From a virus, in the IMG/VR virus record IMGVR_UViG_3300027969_000042, positions 113,546-177,545 of that record: a stretch of 64,000 nt of DNA; one strand, written 5' to 3'. The notes under the pieces were generated by a model that was not told the origin of the DNA, did not search any database, and saw nothing but the letters and a program-made list of their open reading frames with translations. Below, one piece after another: positions 17,998 to 25,778 of this stretch. Each line of letters opens with the position of its first letter. Within the stretch, counting starts at the first letter, position 1. Made by a program: the position numbers and the translations under genes.

Positions 17998-18726
17998 ATG
18001 AAATGGATAAAATTAAATGAAAGCTCCTTAAAATTAGGGAACGTAATGACTAAGAAATATGGTGAATTTAACTCAATAGATTGGTTAAATGGTAAAATCA
18101 AGGAATATATCCAAGAGGTATATGAGCCATTTGGTTTTAAATATGGAGTGAATCAAGATTTAAACATAGAAGGTCAGATTATAAGTAGCGAATATATCAG
18201 TAAAATGGTAAATAACTATACGGTATTCAAATCAATAATTAGAGAAAACTCTATTAGAACAGAAGCCGCATTCTATCACTATATGACTAATAATATGAAA
18301 GAGATATATCACTGGAAAGGTAGATACTTTAAACGTATTACTTTACCTGTTTTAATCAATACCTCCAGAAGAGGAAATGTAGGAGAACAAGATTCTTTAA
18401 GATTTTTTAAACAATCTTTACAAGAAAAGAAAGGAATATCAGTAAACTTTATTACACCAACAGTTGAAGAAGATATTTCTGGAATTGATGGAAAATTTAT
18501 TTACTTAGGTAAAGAAGTAACTATTCAAGTTAAACCTTATGATAAAGCAGTTATTAGCGAATCAACAAGAAAAGTGAAAGTTCACTCACAAGGATCATTA
18601 TCGTTGAATACAGACTACCTAATACTTTATAAAGGACAATCATTTATTATTGTAAGAGGTAAAGATGTTACAATAGAAGGAAATTTCTTCACATTTCAAG
18701 AAGATAAAGTAGTAGCAAAAACATAA
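17998..18726 (+). CDS. Putative PD-(D/E)XK-like nuclease with leader-like N-terminus
   Basis: 242 residues. The N-terminus MKWIKLNE/SS looks like a short capsid-targeting leader with an LNE site. Near residues 160-180, EEDISGIDGKF...EVTIQVKPYDK gives an E...D...QxK arrangement, the core of PD-(D/E)XK nucleases with Gln in place of Glu, preceded by a helix containing RRGNVGEQDSL. This is suggestive, not proof. If packaged, the protein could act on host DNA at infection. It is followed 7 bases later by 18734, probably in one transcript. Confidence 0.55.
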   Translation: MKWIKLNESSLKLGNVMTKKYGEFNSIDWLNGKIKEYIQEVYEPFGFKYGVNQDLNIEGQIISSEYISKMVNNYTVFKSIIRENSIRTEAAFYHYMTNNMKEIYHWKGRYFKRITLPVLINTSRRGNVGEQDSLRFFKQSLQEKKGISVNFITPTVEEDISGIDGKFIYLGKEVTIQVKPYDKAVISESTRKVKVHSQGSLSLNTDYLILYKGQSFIIVRGKDVTIEGNFFTFQEDKVVAKT

Positions 18727-18733
18727 AGTATAT

Positions 18734-19045
18734 ATGAAAAGAATTGATACATTTAATAAGTTTAATGAAAGTGAAGACAATAAAAGGTTTGTAGGTCCTA
18801 ATGGAGAGTTTCAACCTACTGAACAACCAAAAGAAGGAACTACTACTATAAAATTTATGGAAGAACTACTTGAATGGATATATTATCATGATAGCATGCC
18901 TTTTGAAGAAAAAATGAAATTCATAACTGGTATTGAAGAGCAGATACAATTACTTCTAAATGGTGATGGAGGTGGTGCACCATTTGGCATGCCAATCAAT
19001 TATATACCAACTTGGTCAACAAAACTAAAAAAAGATTTAAAATAA
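18734..19045 (+). CDS. Small protein with capsid-targeting-like leader
   Basis: 103 residues. Leader MKRIDTFNKFNE/SE carries an FNE site. The rest is a helical segment (FMEELLEWIYYHDSMPFEEK) and a Gly/Pro-rich region. No family recognised. It ends just before a perfect palindromic terminator shared with the convergent polymerase gene. Confidence 0.6.
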   Translation: MKRIDTFNKFNESEDNKRFVGPNGEFQPTEQPKEGTTTIKFMEELLEWIYYHDSMPFEEKMKFITGIEEQIQLLLNGDGGGAPFGMPINYIPTWSTKLKKDLK

Positions 19046-19046
19046 A

Positions 19047-19074
19047 AATCCTCTCAATATTGAGAGGATTTTTT
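19047..19074. terminator. Bidirectional terminator
   Basis: 24-nt palindrome, AATCCTCTCAAT arms, between 18734 and the polymerase gene. Confidence 0.75.
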
Positions 19075-19075
19075 A

Positions 19076-20380
19076 TTAGAAGCCTCCGAAGATGTCCATC
19101 ACGACCGACAACCTTTTAGTTATTTCAGGTAAACCTAATGGTTCAATAATTGAATTGATTGGAGAAAGTATAGCTTTCGCGAACTGTTCGTCATAATCTA
19201 TCTCTGGAGCGAACTCATGAGGGTATGAACCTCTCATATAAGCAAACTGATCATTCACAGTTTTATCCTTACAAACATAATACTTAATCTTTGTACCCGA
19301 TTTAATAAATTCATATTTCTGTTGTGCTGCTCTATCCAAATTTAATAAGTAATTATGATAAGCAGCTGCTTTGACTGCGAAGTGAGCACCATTTACATAT
19401 CTCAAAGGTAAAACCTTATCATCAATAATTTTAGCATCATAGTTAGAACAAGAAGACTGCATTGCAATATCATCAATATCAGCTAGCTCAAACTCTTTTC
19501 TAAGATTTTTAACTAACTTCAATAATTCTTTTATGTTGAATGTATCTGGATTAGAAAATAAGTATCTTACAATATCTACAATCTTATCTCTTGCAAATAA
19601 AGGTGTAGATGATCTTACAAGTTCAACTCCTTTAGGGAATATGTAAGTCATAGGATCAAAGTTGATACCATCTTCATGTACAATATGCTGAATATATTTC
19701 TTTTTAGCAATATTGATAATTGATTCAGAAATCTTTTCTAACTCAAAGTCTTCTTTATTCTCTACTCCAAATGAAGCAGCATAATCTTCTAAACATTGTT
19801 TGAAATATCCACCATACCTAAAATGGTCTAAGCCTTGAATTAGTTCTAATTCACTAGTCCAATTCCATTTTATTTCTGATGTAAATACACCATCATTTAT
19901 CATACCATTAAGATTTCTATCTTTAATAAAATACCCATCAAATACTAATAGGTCATACGCATTACAAATTGTATCTTTTAATTCACTAACTGAATGAACA
20001 ACGGCAACGCAGTTTGGATTATTATGTCTTACTTTTTCTTTTGAAAGAACAATAAACTTTTTATCAATCTTATCAACTTCACTTAAAACTAAATTCTCCC
20101 AATCACAATGATCAATTGCTGGTTTAAATGATACAAATAATGAGTCAGTATCAGCATAAATACTAACATGTTCATTTTTATCAATTTGAGTAACATTTTT
20201 TATTCCTACTTTATCGTGTACTTCAAAATCAAGATGCCATTGGTTATACCAATAATCTTCATTTACTCTATCCATTGTTTTTGTAAGATCACGACCTTGT
20301 GCCGTTATTGTGCCTGCTACGTGATTATTATATAATATGAAGTAGGCCGTTGCGAATGCTCCGCTAATTTCCCCCACCAC
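19076..20380 (-). CDS. gp43: Family B DNA polymerase, C-terminal half (downstream part of interrupted gene)
   Basis: 434 codons from a GTG at 20380, but homology only begins at GGA 20362 (GAFATAYFILYNNHVAGTIT). This aligns without gaps to T4 gp43 GALGNIHFRYYDLRNATAIT, the second half of motif B. Motif C follows as IYADTDSLFVSF, then the palm and thumb. The exonuclease, motif A and first part of motif B are absent here. The missing part of motif B lies upstream at 20402-20527, separated by a stop and hairpin. The GTG start lies inside the hairpin and is an unlikely true start. The N-terminal half of the polymerase is not in this window; split gp43 genes are known in T4-like phages. Confidence 0.82.
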   Translation of the reverse strand: MVGEISGAFATAYFILYNNHVAGTITAQGRDLTKTMDRVNEDYWYNQWHLDFEVHDKVGIKNVTQIDKNEHVSIYADTDSLFVSFKPAIDHCDWENLVLSEVDKIDKKFIVLSKEKVRHNNPNCVAVVHSVSELKDTICNAYDLLVFDGYFIKDRNLNGMINDGVFTSEIKWNWTSELELIQGLDHFRYGGYFKQCLEDYAASFGVENKEDFELEKISESIINIAKKKYIQHIVHEDGINFDPMTYIFPKGVELVRSSTPLFARDKIVDIVRYLFSNPDTFNIKELLKLVKNLRKEFELADIDDIAMQSSCSNYDAKIIDDKVLPLRYVNGAHFAVKAAAYHNYLLNLDRAAQQKYEFIKSGTKIKYYVCKDKTVNDQFAYMRGSYPHEFAPEIDYDEQFAKAILSPINSIIEPLGLPEITKRLSVVMDIFGGF

Positions 20381-20401
20381 ATAACGTAGTGGGGGCTAAG
20401 C
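20363..20401 (-). other. 39-nt hairpin insertion in polymerase motif B (bypass-like element)
   Basis: Read on the minus strand: GCTTAG, stem CCCCCACTAC, loop GTTAT, stem GTGGTGGGGG, then AAATTAGC. The stem is 10 bp (one T-G wobble), very GC-rich in a genome that is otherwise strongly AT-rich. The outer ends GCT and AGC can also pair, so the flanking Tyr (TAT) and Gly (GGA) codons are brought together. Length is divisible by three. It includes an in-frame UAG. Excision or ribosomal bypass would rebuild motif B exactly. Confidence 0.75.
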
Positions 20402-20527
20402 ATAGGAGCCATTAAGCACAAGCTTCAATGCTGTCTGCATTGCGTTATAGTATTCAACATCTTTTTTTAGTTGTACTGCTTGTATCTTTAATGACTCTAT
20501 TTTTAATTTTTTTTCTTCTCTTGTCAT
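20396..20527 (-). CDS. Upstream part of interrupted polymerase: 43 codons ending in motif B
   Basis: A 43-residue frame, MTREEKKLKIESLKIQAV... ending ...MQTALKLVLNGSYA then UAG. The end KLVLNGSY is the first part of family B motif B (K-x-x-x-N-x-x-Y-G); T4 has KIAINSLYG. It is in the same reading frame as the downstream polymerase part and 39 nt from its matching Gly codon. It has an AT-rich promoter-like region before the ATG. It is too short to be found by length filters, and it is needed to complete the catalytic motif. Confidence 0.75.
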   Translation of the reverse strand: MTREEKKLKIESLKIQAVQLKKDVEYYNAMQTALKLVLNGSYA

Positions 20528-20576
20528 AAATATTATATGAATATATATATAAAAGTTTTAAAGGAACATATGGGGC

Positions 20577-20587
20577 TTTAATATATA
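20577..20587 (+). promoter_or_regulatory. Promoter-like element (TTTAATATATA)
   Basis: Perfect match, 4 bases before the HNH gene at 20592, so the mobile gene uses the phage's own signal. Confidence 0.55.
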
Positions 20588-20591
20588 TGTT

Positions 20592-21455
20592 ATGATAAAG
20601 AATGACAAAATTAAAGTAAATATTTCATATAGGAATATTACACATTATATTAAATTAGGATATAATCCTATTTTAAATAAAGAATTAGAAATCGAAACTA
20701 ATCATTTATCAACATCATCACATGTTAAGATTGATGTTATATGTAAAATATGTGGAATCGAGAATAATATTATGTATTATAAATATATTGATAATGTTGA
20801 AAGACACGGTTTCTATGGTTGTAGAAAATGCTCCAGACAAAAAGCGGCAATGACATCATTAGAGAAATATGGAGTTGATAATTATAGTAAAACAAATGAA
20901 TGGAAGGATAGAGTTGAAAAAACAAATATTGATAAATTCGGTTATAAAACAAATTTATTATCACCTGATTATAAAGAAAGTATATCAAATATATTACTTG
21001 ATAAATATGGTACAAAAAATTGGTGGGAGATAAGAAATACTAATAAAAAATCAAAGTTAGTTATAATTGATAATATTATTAAAAATGTAATAATATATTC
21101 CGAAGATTTATATGATAACGGATTTATAAATGATAATTACCTTCTGTATAGAAATGAATGTAGAAGAATAACAAATTCTAATATTAAAAATCTAATGATT
21201 GAATGGAATGGTACTGATTACTATACTAAAGAGAATATATCGAATAATTTTACTCTACCACATAATGATCCTGGGTACCCAACAATAGATCATAAAGAAT
21301 CGGTTTATTTTGGATTTACTAATAATATAAGTTCCGAAGATATAGGTTCACTAGAAAATTTATGTATTACAAAAAGAGGTATAAACTCAACAAAAAGAGA
21401 TTTATGTGAATTGGAGTTTTTAGAAAAGTTTTTAAATAAAAAAGAAGAACATTAG
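20592..21455 (+). CDS. HNH-type homing endonuclease
   Basis: 287 residues. N-terminal region with a zinc-ribbon-like CKICG...CRKCS, then short repeats of the type EKYGVDNYSKTNEW / DKYGTKNWWE seen in phage homing endonucleases, and a C-terminal HNH-like segment: PTIDHKESVYFGF ... GSLENLCITKRGINSTKRD. The gene lies on the strand opposite to the polymerase and IF3, next to the interrupted polymerase motif B, and ends on the IF3 stop. Upstream is a perfect TTTAATATATA. A truncated relative of its N-terminal half lies at 49579-49986. Likely mobile; target probably the polymerase gene, by inference. Confidence 0.78.
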   Translation: MIKNDKIKVNISYRNITHYIKLGYNPILNKELEIETNHLSTSSHVKIDVICKICGIENNIMYYKYIDNVERHGFYGCRKCSRQKAAMTSLEKYGVDNYSKTNEWKDRVEKTNIDKFGYKTNLLSPDYKESISNILLDKYGTKNWWEIRNTNKKSKLVIIDNIIKNVIIYSEDLYDNGFINDNYLLYRNECRRITNSNIKNLMIEWNGTDYYTKENISNNFTLPHNDPGYPTIDHKESVYFGFTNNISSEDIGSLENLCITKRGINSTKRDLCELEFLEKFLNKKEEH

Positions 21456-21467
21456 TTCTTCTTTTTT
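21438..21467. terminator. Bidirectional terminator over two stop codons
   Basis: AAAAAAGAAGAAC/GTTCTTCTTTTTT with ATTA loop; the stops of HNH and IF3 genes lie in the loop. Confidence 0.7.
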
Positions 21468-21985
21468 GGTTTTAATATCATAAGCCATTTACTAGACTCA
21501 AGTTTTGGTATATTTTCGGCAGATCCAAACTCGTCCAACATTGTGGCAAATTTTAGCATTACTAGTTGTCCTCTATCTGGATTACCTTTTTGTCTTCCTT
21601 TTAATTGAATAACACATTTTACTTTATCATTATCCAAAAGGAACTCTTTACCCTTCTTAGCTTTAATCTCTAAATCGTGATCTGAAATCTCACAAGAAAG
21701 TTTTATTTCTTTTAATTCTGATTTAATTGCATTTTTCTTTTGTTCTTTTAACATTTTCTCGATGTTATAAAGGAACTTACCATAATCTTCAATTTTGGCA
21801 ATAGGTGGATCTTGATTCTCATTTATTAAAATAAGATCTTTTCCTTCTTCATCTGCAAGACGAAGTGCGTCTTTAGTTCTGATTATTTCTGGTGCTGCAC
21901 CGGTAACGATTAGTCTAACTTCAAATGACTTAATGTCGTCATTTATTTTATGTTTTCTTTTATTATTTGGTTGTTTTTTATTCAA
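21452..21985 (-). CDS. infC: Translation initiation factor IF-3
   Basis: 177 residues, full-length IF3. N-domain: FEVRLIVTGAAPEIIRTKDA, LRLADEEGKDLILINENQDP, PIAKIEDYGKFLYN. C-domain: KEIKLSCEISDHDLEIKAKK, KVKCVIQLKGRQKGNPDRGQ. IF3 binds the 30S subunit, checks initiation codon pairing and blocks premature subunit joining. The start is a TTG overlapping the previous gene's stop (the upstream in-frame codons reach a stop with no ATG), so translation is probably coupled. Phage-borne IF3 is rare and known mainly in very large phages. It may favour phage mRNAs on host ribosomes. Confidence 0.88.
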   Translation of the reverse strand: MNKKQPNNKRKHKINDDIKSFEVRLIVTGAAPEIIRTKDALRLADEEGKDLILINENQDPPIAKIEDYGKFLYNIEKMLKEQKKNAIKSELKEIKLSCEISDHDLEIKAKKGKEFLLDNDKVKCVIQLKGRQKGNPDRGQLVMLKFATMLDEFGSAENIPKLESSKWLMILKPKKKN

Positions 21986-22166
21986 TGTTGAATAGCTTTA
22001 TTATTTTTATTTGTCTGTTTATATATTTGTTTTTAAAATCGTAAGAATTCTTTTTCCAGATTTCCCACCATTTGTTTTTTGATTTCAGTGATTCTAGTGG
22101 TATTTTGATTACTAATCTTTGATCGTTACCAATTATATTCCAATCCCAAGTCATTTTATTACTCAT
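21978..22166 (-). CDS. Small hypothetical protein overlapping clamp gene
   Basis: About 62 residues if it starts at ATG 22166 (MSNKMTWDWNIIGNDQRLVI), which overlaps the clamp stop as ATGAGTAA. A longer frame starts inside the clamp gene, but the overlapping ATG is the natural coupled start. Trp- and Lys-rich, with no recognised family. It ends overlapping the TTG of the IF3 gene, so three genes form a tightly overlapping chain. Confidence 0.55.
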   Translation of the reverse strand: MSNKMTWDWNIIGNDQRLVIKIPLESLKSKNKWWEIWKKNSYDFKNKYINRQIKIIKLFNIE

Positions 22167-22941
22167 CGTCGTCCAGCATCTGTTCAAAGCTCAACATTAA
22201 ATTTGAGTTATTGTCTTTTATAAGCATGAAATTTTCAAAAATAAGGAACTCTATATTTTCCATCTTATCATTTATACAACTTAAAAATCTTTTATTTAGT
22301 ATCAAAGTTGCGTTTCTATCATCGTTTAAATTATCTACTTCTAATTCCCAAGAAGATTTCTCTGATAAAGTAACAACTCCTTTAACAACGTCCATATTTA
22401 TGATTCTCTCACCATTTATACCAGATAACTTTTTAATGTCTAAGAAATCACTATTAGGAATATTAAAAGTCCATTTTTTATTTCTAACATCTAATCTAGT
22501 TGCCAGTGCTACTTTACCAATATCTCTTATTGTCCCACCTTCACCACCTAACCAGTTTACTTTAAATTTACCAGAAGATATTTGAAGACCTCTTGCAATA
22601 TATAATGAATCATCATCTGGTGATTCTTTATAAGAAACATCAAATCCTATTTTATCCATATCTTTTATGAATGCCAAGTTTTTAACGAACTTTTTAGCAG
22701 AAGGTATGATAATATCTAATGAAAAATCTTCCATATCATTATCAAAGTACTCTTTTGTAGGTAAAAGAAAGTTTTTGAATGCCAAAATAACATTACCACC
22801 ACCTAACATTGCATACATTAAAATATTTTCATTATCTATCTTTAATTTAACGGTGTCATCAATGGATGCTACGGTATTTAACTTCTCGATGAAGTCACTA
22901 AACATACTTGGTACTACTTTTAACTTTACTTTTCCTGCCAT
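22159..22941 (-). CDS. gp45: DNA polymerase sliding clamp, gp45-like
   Basis: 260 residues with the pattern of a clamp: repeated beta-alpha units, MAGKVKLKVVPSMFSDFIEK..., a central region with KWTFNIPNSDFLDIKKLS, and an acidic C-terminus ending SFEQMLDDDE. It is longer than T4 gp45 (228 residues). The location upstream of polymerase and the presence of a gp44 clamp-loader gene at 62203 support the call. Sequence identity to T4 gp45 is low, so this is a fold-and-context assignment. The clamp tethers the polymerase, and in T4 also activates late transcription with gp55. Confidence 0.65.
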   Translation of the reverse strand: MAGKVKLKVVPSMFSDFIEKLNTVASIDDTVKLKIDNENILMYAMLGGGNVILAFKNFLLPTKEYFDNDMEDFSLDIIIPSAKKFVKNLAFIKDMDKIGFDVSYKESPDDDSLYIARGLQISSGKFKVNWLGGEGGTIRDIGKVALATRLDVRNKKWTFNIPNSDFLDIKKLSGINGERIINMDVVKGVVTLSEKSSWELEVDNLNDDRNATLILNKRFLSCINDKMENIEFLIFENFMLIKDNNSNLMLSFEQMLDDDE

Positions 22942-22996
22942 ATTTAATTTAATTATTAGAGATTATATGAAAAAGTTGATTTTTTGTTTAATAGTT

Positions 22997-23007
22997 TTTA
23001 ATATATA
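22997..23007 (+). promoter_or_regulatory. Promoter-like element (TTTAATATATA)
   Basis: Perfect match; precedes the HExxH peptidase gene at 23012. Confidence 0.6.
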
Positions 23008-23011
23008 ATTT

Positions 23012-23983
23012 ATGATTAAAAACTGGAACCAATTTATCAACGAGAATGTCACTAACCCAGATAGTTATTTAGACATGAGAATGCAAGAAATCAAAGATTT
23101 ACTTGACAACACTGAAAATAGTGATACACTTATATATGAGTGGGAGAATAAAGATGACCATGAGTTGTTTATAAATTTCTCAGCAAATGGTATGAATGTT
23201 AGATATGAATTTGACATTGATGATATGAAAGTTACTAAAATTGCAAATGATGTACTTGACTACGAAGAACAAGTTGAATCAATGGAAGCAGGAGTTGAAA
23301 TGATTGAAAAAGATATTCACTCTATATTAGGTATATCTGAAAGTAAAGTAAATGAAGCAATCGTTGATTATAAAAATGAGGCAGTAGATGGTTTAATGGG
23401 AGAAATCAATACATATCCGAGACATCATAGATTTCAAATACCAGAATTGACTGCACTCGGAGCAGAGTATGATATAGAAATTGTAGATTATAATACTTTT
23501 TTAAATGATTTACCCGAAAGAGATAAAGCAACTGCACCTCCAAGATCGGCTCAGTTTTTTGCTTTAGTAAATCCGGTTACTAAAAGACCTAGAATTGTTT
23601 TAAATTTACCAATGCCTTTTATACCAAAAGACTTCTTTGATCAAGTTCCACTTGGTGACATACTTAAACATGAACAAATTCACGTAGGGCAACATTCTAG
23701 AAGACCTAATATAGATATGGCATTACCAGAACCAAAAGATCAGAAAAAATATTTCTCTAATAAAGATGAAGTTATGGCGTTTGCCTTCTCAGTTGCTAAG
23801 GAAATAGTTACTATGTTTCCAACAATCACAACTCCTAAAGAGGGAATAGATAAACTTACTCAAAACCCAGGTAGATTTAGACTATATGGTGATATTAAAA
23901 GAAATGTTGATCCATTTATCTTAAAAAGATACCACAAATATATATACTTATATTTAGAAGACTTATTGAAAACAGAAGAATAA
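23012..23983 (+). CDS. HExxH metallopeptidase with capsid-targeting-like leader
   Basis: 323 residues. The leader MIKNWNQFINE/NV has an INE site. The middle (about 30-120) is acidic and helical. Residues about 220-235, GDILKHEQIHVGQHSRRP, contain HEQIH, a zincin motif, and the following NKDEVMAFAFSVAKE could supply the third ligand. A zinc endopeptidase is therefore likely. If packaged with DNA, it would reach the host cytoplasm first. A TTTAATATATA element ends 4 bases before the start. The next gene overlaps by one base. Confidence 0.68.
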   Translation: MIKNWNQFINENVTNPDSYLDMRMQEIKDLLDNTENSDTLIYEWENKDDHELFINFSANGMNVRYEFDIDDMKVTKIANDVLDYEEQVESMEAGVEMIEKDIHSILGISESKVNEAIVDYKNEAVDGLMGEINTYPRHHRFQIPELTALGAEYDIEIVDYNTFLNDLPERDKATAPPRSAQFFALVNPVTKRPRIVLNLPMPFIPKDFFDQVPLGDILKHEQIHVGQHSRRPNIDMALPEPKDQKKYFSNKDEVMAFAFSVAKEIVTMFPTITTPKEGIDKLTQNPGRFRLYGDIKRNVDPFILKRYHKYIYLYLEDLLKTEE

Positions 23984-24249
23984 TGAAACACTTAAAATTA
24001 TTTGAAGAATTCAATTTTGATATTGAACCATTTGATGTTCATGGTAGTGAACTTGAAGTTTTTATTGATGACCAAGAATTCTCATTTAAAGTAATAAATG
24101 GAGAAGTTAGTTTCTCAAGTGAAGATGACTTTGAAAGAGCATTTGAAATTGGTATTGAATTAGATGATGAGTTAAGATCTTATATACTTGATGAGTATAA
24201 TAAAATGTTAAGTAAAACTAGAATGAAAAGATTTGGTTTCTTTAAATAA
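23983..24249 (+). CDS. Small protein with capsid-targeting-like leader
   Basis: 88 residues, leader MKHLKLFEEFNFD. The rest is acidic with a small beta region (EVFIDDQEFSFKVINGEVSF). It overlaps the preceding peptidase gene by one base (TAATG), so the pair is co-translated. No family recognised. Confidence 0.6.
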   Translation: MKHLKLFEEFNFDIEPFDVHGSELEVFIDDQEFSFKVINGEVSFSSEDDFERAFEIGIELDDELRSYILDEYNKMLSKTRMKRFGFFK

Positions 24250-24576
24250 TTAAAGCATTTCATTTACATTCTCTCTTATAAACTTTTCTATTTCCTTTAA
24301 TTTCTTTCTTGATGTTTTTACATCAAGTTGTATTCTCCAATTACCTACTTTATTTTCATCATCTTCAGTAATTTCTCTTACATCTAATTTTAATTCAAGT
24401 AACTCTTCAAATAACTCAGGTTTTGAAAGTAAATCTTCTTTAGTAAATGTTCTACTTATTTTAGGAAATACATAATCACCATTTTCATTAGGTTCAGTAA
24501 TATCTCCTTTTTGTAGAATTATTTCTTCACCAAATCCGGTATTTAATATAAAGTCGTTTATTAGTCTAAATTTCAT
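24250..24576 (-). CDS. Hypothetical protein
   Basis: 108 residues. Beta-rich N-terminus (FRLINDFILNTGFGEEIILQ) and a charged, helical C-terminus (RKKLKEIEKFIRENVNEML). Its stop abuts the stop of the convergent 23983 gene. Divergent from the M42 peptidase gene. Function not recognised. Confidence 0.55.
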   Translation of the reverse strand: MKFRLINDFILNTGFGEEIILQKGDITEPNENGDYVFPKISRTFTKEDLLSKPELFEELLELKLDVREITEDDENKVGNWRIQLDVKTSRKKLKEIEKFIRENVNEML

Positions 24577-24658
24577 AATGATTATATCAAAGTTGATAAC
24601 TTTGTTTAAACTAATTTACATTTTCATGTATAACATAAGAACATTAAAAATATCTAAA

Positions 24659-25729
24659 ATGAAATTAAACAAAAAGTTTTTAAAAGAGTACTTGAATAGT
24701 ACTTCTCCAACAGGTTTTGAGTATGAATTAGGTGGACAAAAAGTTTGGATGGACAATATTGAAAAATATGTCGATTCTGTTGAACTTGATAATTATGGTA
24801 CTGCCTATGGTGTTACCGGTAATTTAGAGTCTGACTTTAAAGTTGTTATCGAAGCACACTCTGATGAAATCAGTTGGTTTGTAAACTACATTGACTCAAA
24901 AGGATATATTAGAGTTATCAGAAATGGTGGCTCTGACGTACAAATTGCTCCTTCTATGAGAGTAAATCTATGGGGTGAAAAGGGTGCCGTTACAGGTGTC
25001 TTTGGACATCCAGCGATACATATCTCTGATAGAAAGAAAGAGGTTGATTTAAACTCAATTTTTATCGATATTGGTGCTTCTTCAAAAGAAGATGTTGCTA
25101 AAATGGGTATTAAAGTTGGTACAGTAGTTACTTTTAAAGATGAGTTGATGAAACTTGGTAATGATTACTACTCTGGTAGAGCACTTGACAATAGAATTGG
25201 TGGTTTTATGATTGCCGAGGTTGCAAGAAAATTGAAAGAGAAAGGTAAAAAACTACCATTTAAACTTTACATTGTTAATTCAGTTCAAGAAGAAATTGGA
25301 TTACGTGGTGCTGAAATGATTGCACACACAATTAAGCCAAATGTTGCTATTATAACTGATGTTTGTCATGAGACATCGTCACCTTGTTATACTGCAAGTA
25401 AACAAGGCGATCATATTGCTGGTGATGGAGGTGTTATTACAAGAGGTCCTGCAGTTCATAATAAATTGAGAAAATTGATTTTGGATACCGCAACGGCTAA
25501 AAAAATCCCTCACCAGTTAGCAGCTTCTTCGAGATCAACTGGAACAGATACCGATGCATTTGCTTATGCGAATGGTGGTACTCCTTCTGCACTTATTTCT
25601 TTAGCACTCAAGTACATGCACACAACTTGTGAAACTGTTCATAAGGAAGATATTAAAAATGTTATAGAGTTGATTTACGAAACTCTTCTAAATATTGAAG
25701 AAAATCATGACTTTAAATACAACTCTTAA
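24659..25729 (+). CDS. M42-family aminopeptidase
   Basis: 356 residues from MKLNKKFLKEYL; an upstream ATG at 24578 would add a hydrophobic 27-residue extension that is unlikely. Ligand motifs are EAHSDEIS, GRALDNRIGG, VQEEIGLRGAEM, ITDVCHET and TDTDAFA, with a late H in YMHTTCETVH. These mark an M42 glutamyl/deblocking aminopeptidase, a two-zinc enzyme that forms tetrahedral shells. It could recycle peptides for phage protein synthesis. Two further M20/M28-like peptidase genes lie at 41613 and 43510. A hairpin terminator follows. Confidence 0.88.
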   Translation: MKLNKKFLKEYLNSTSPTGFEYELGGQKVWMDNIEKYVDSVELDNYGTAYGVTGNLESDFKVVIEAHSDEISWFVNYIDSKGYIRVIRNGGSDVQIAPSMRVNLWGEKGAVTGVFGHPAIHISDRKKEVDLNSIFIDIGASSKEDVAKMGIKVGTVVTFKDELMKLGNDYYSGRALDNRIGGFMIAEVARKLKEKGKKLPFKLYIVNSVQEEIGLRGAEMIAHTIKPNVAIITDVCHETSSPCYTASKQGDHIAGDGGVITRGPAVHNKLRKLILDTATAKKIPHQLAASSRSTGTDTDAFAYANGGTPSALISLALKYMHTTCETVHKEDIKNVIELIYETLLNIEENHDFKYNS

Positions 25730-25733
25730 AAAC

Positions 25734-25763
25734 AACCCATCTTTTAAAAAGATGGGTTTTTTA
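25734..25763 (+). terminator. Terminator
   Basis: AACCCATC/GATGGGTT with T run after the M42 gene. Confidence 0.75.
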
Positions 25764-25774
25764 TTTAATATATA
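25764..25774 (+). promoter_or_regulatory. Promoter-like element (TTTAATATATA)
   Basis: Perfect match; precedes 25779, directly after the M42 terminator. Confidence 0.6.
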
Positions 25775-25778
25775 GTTT

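Noticed and set aside
20396-20398. UAG recoded as an amino acid throughout the genome
   Set aside because: UAG ends other genes here (HNH at 21453, HTH at 54152), and readthrough would insert 13 residues in motif B.
20363-20401. Group I intron in the polymerase
   Set aside because: Only 39 nt lie between the two coding parts; a group I core does not fit.
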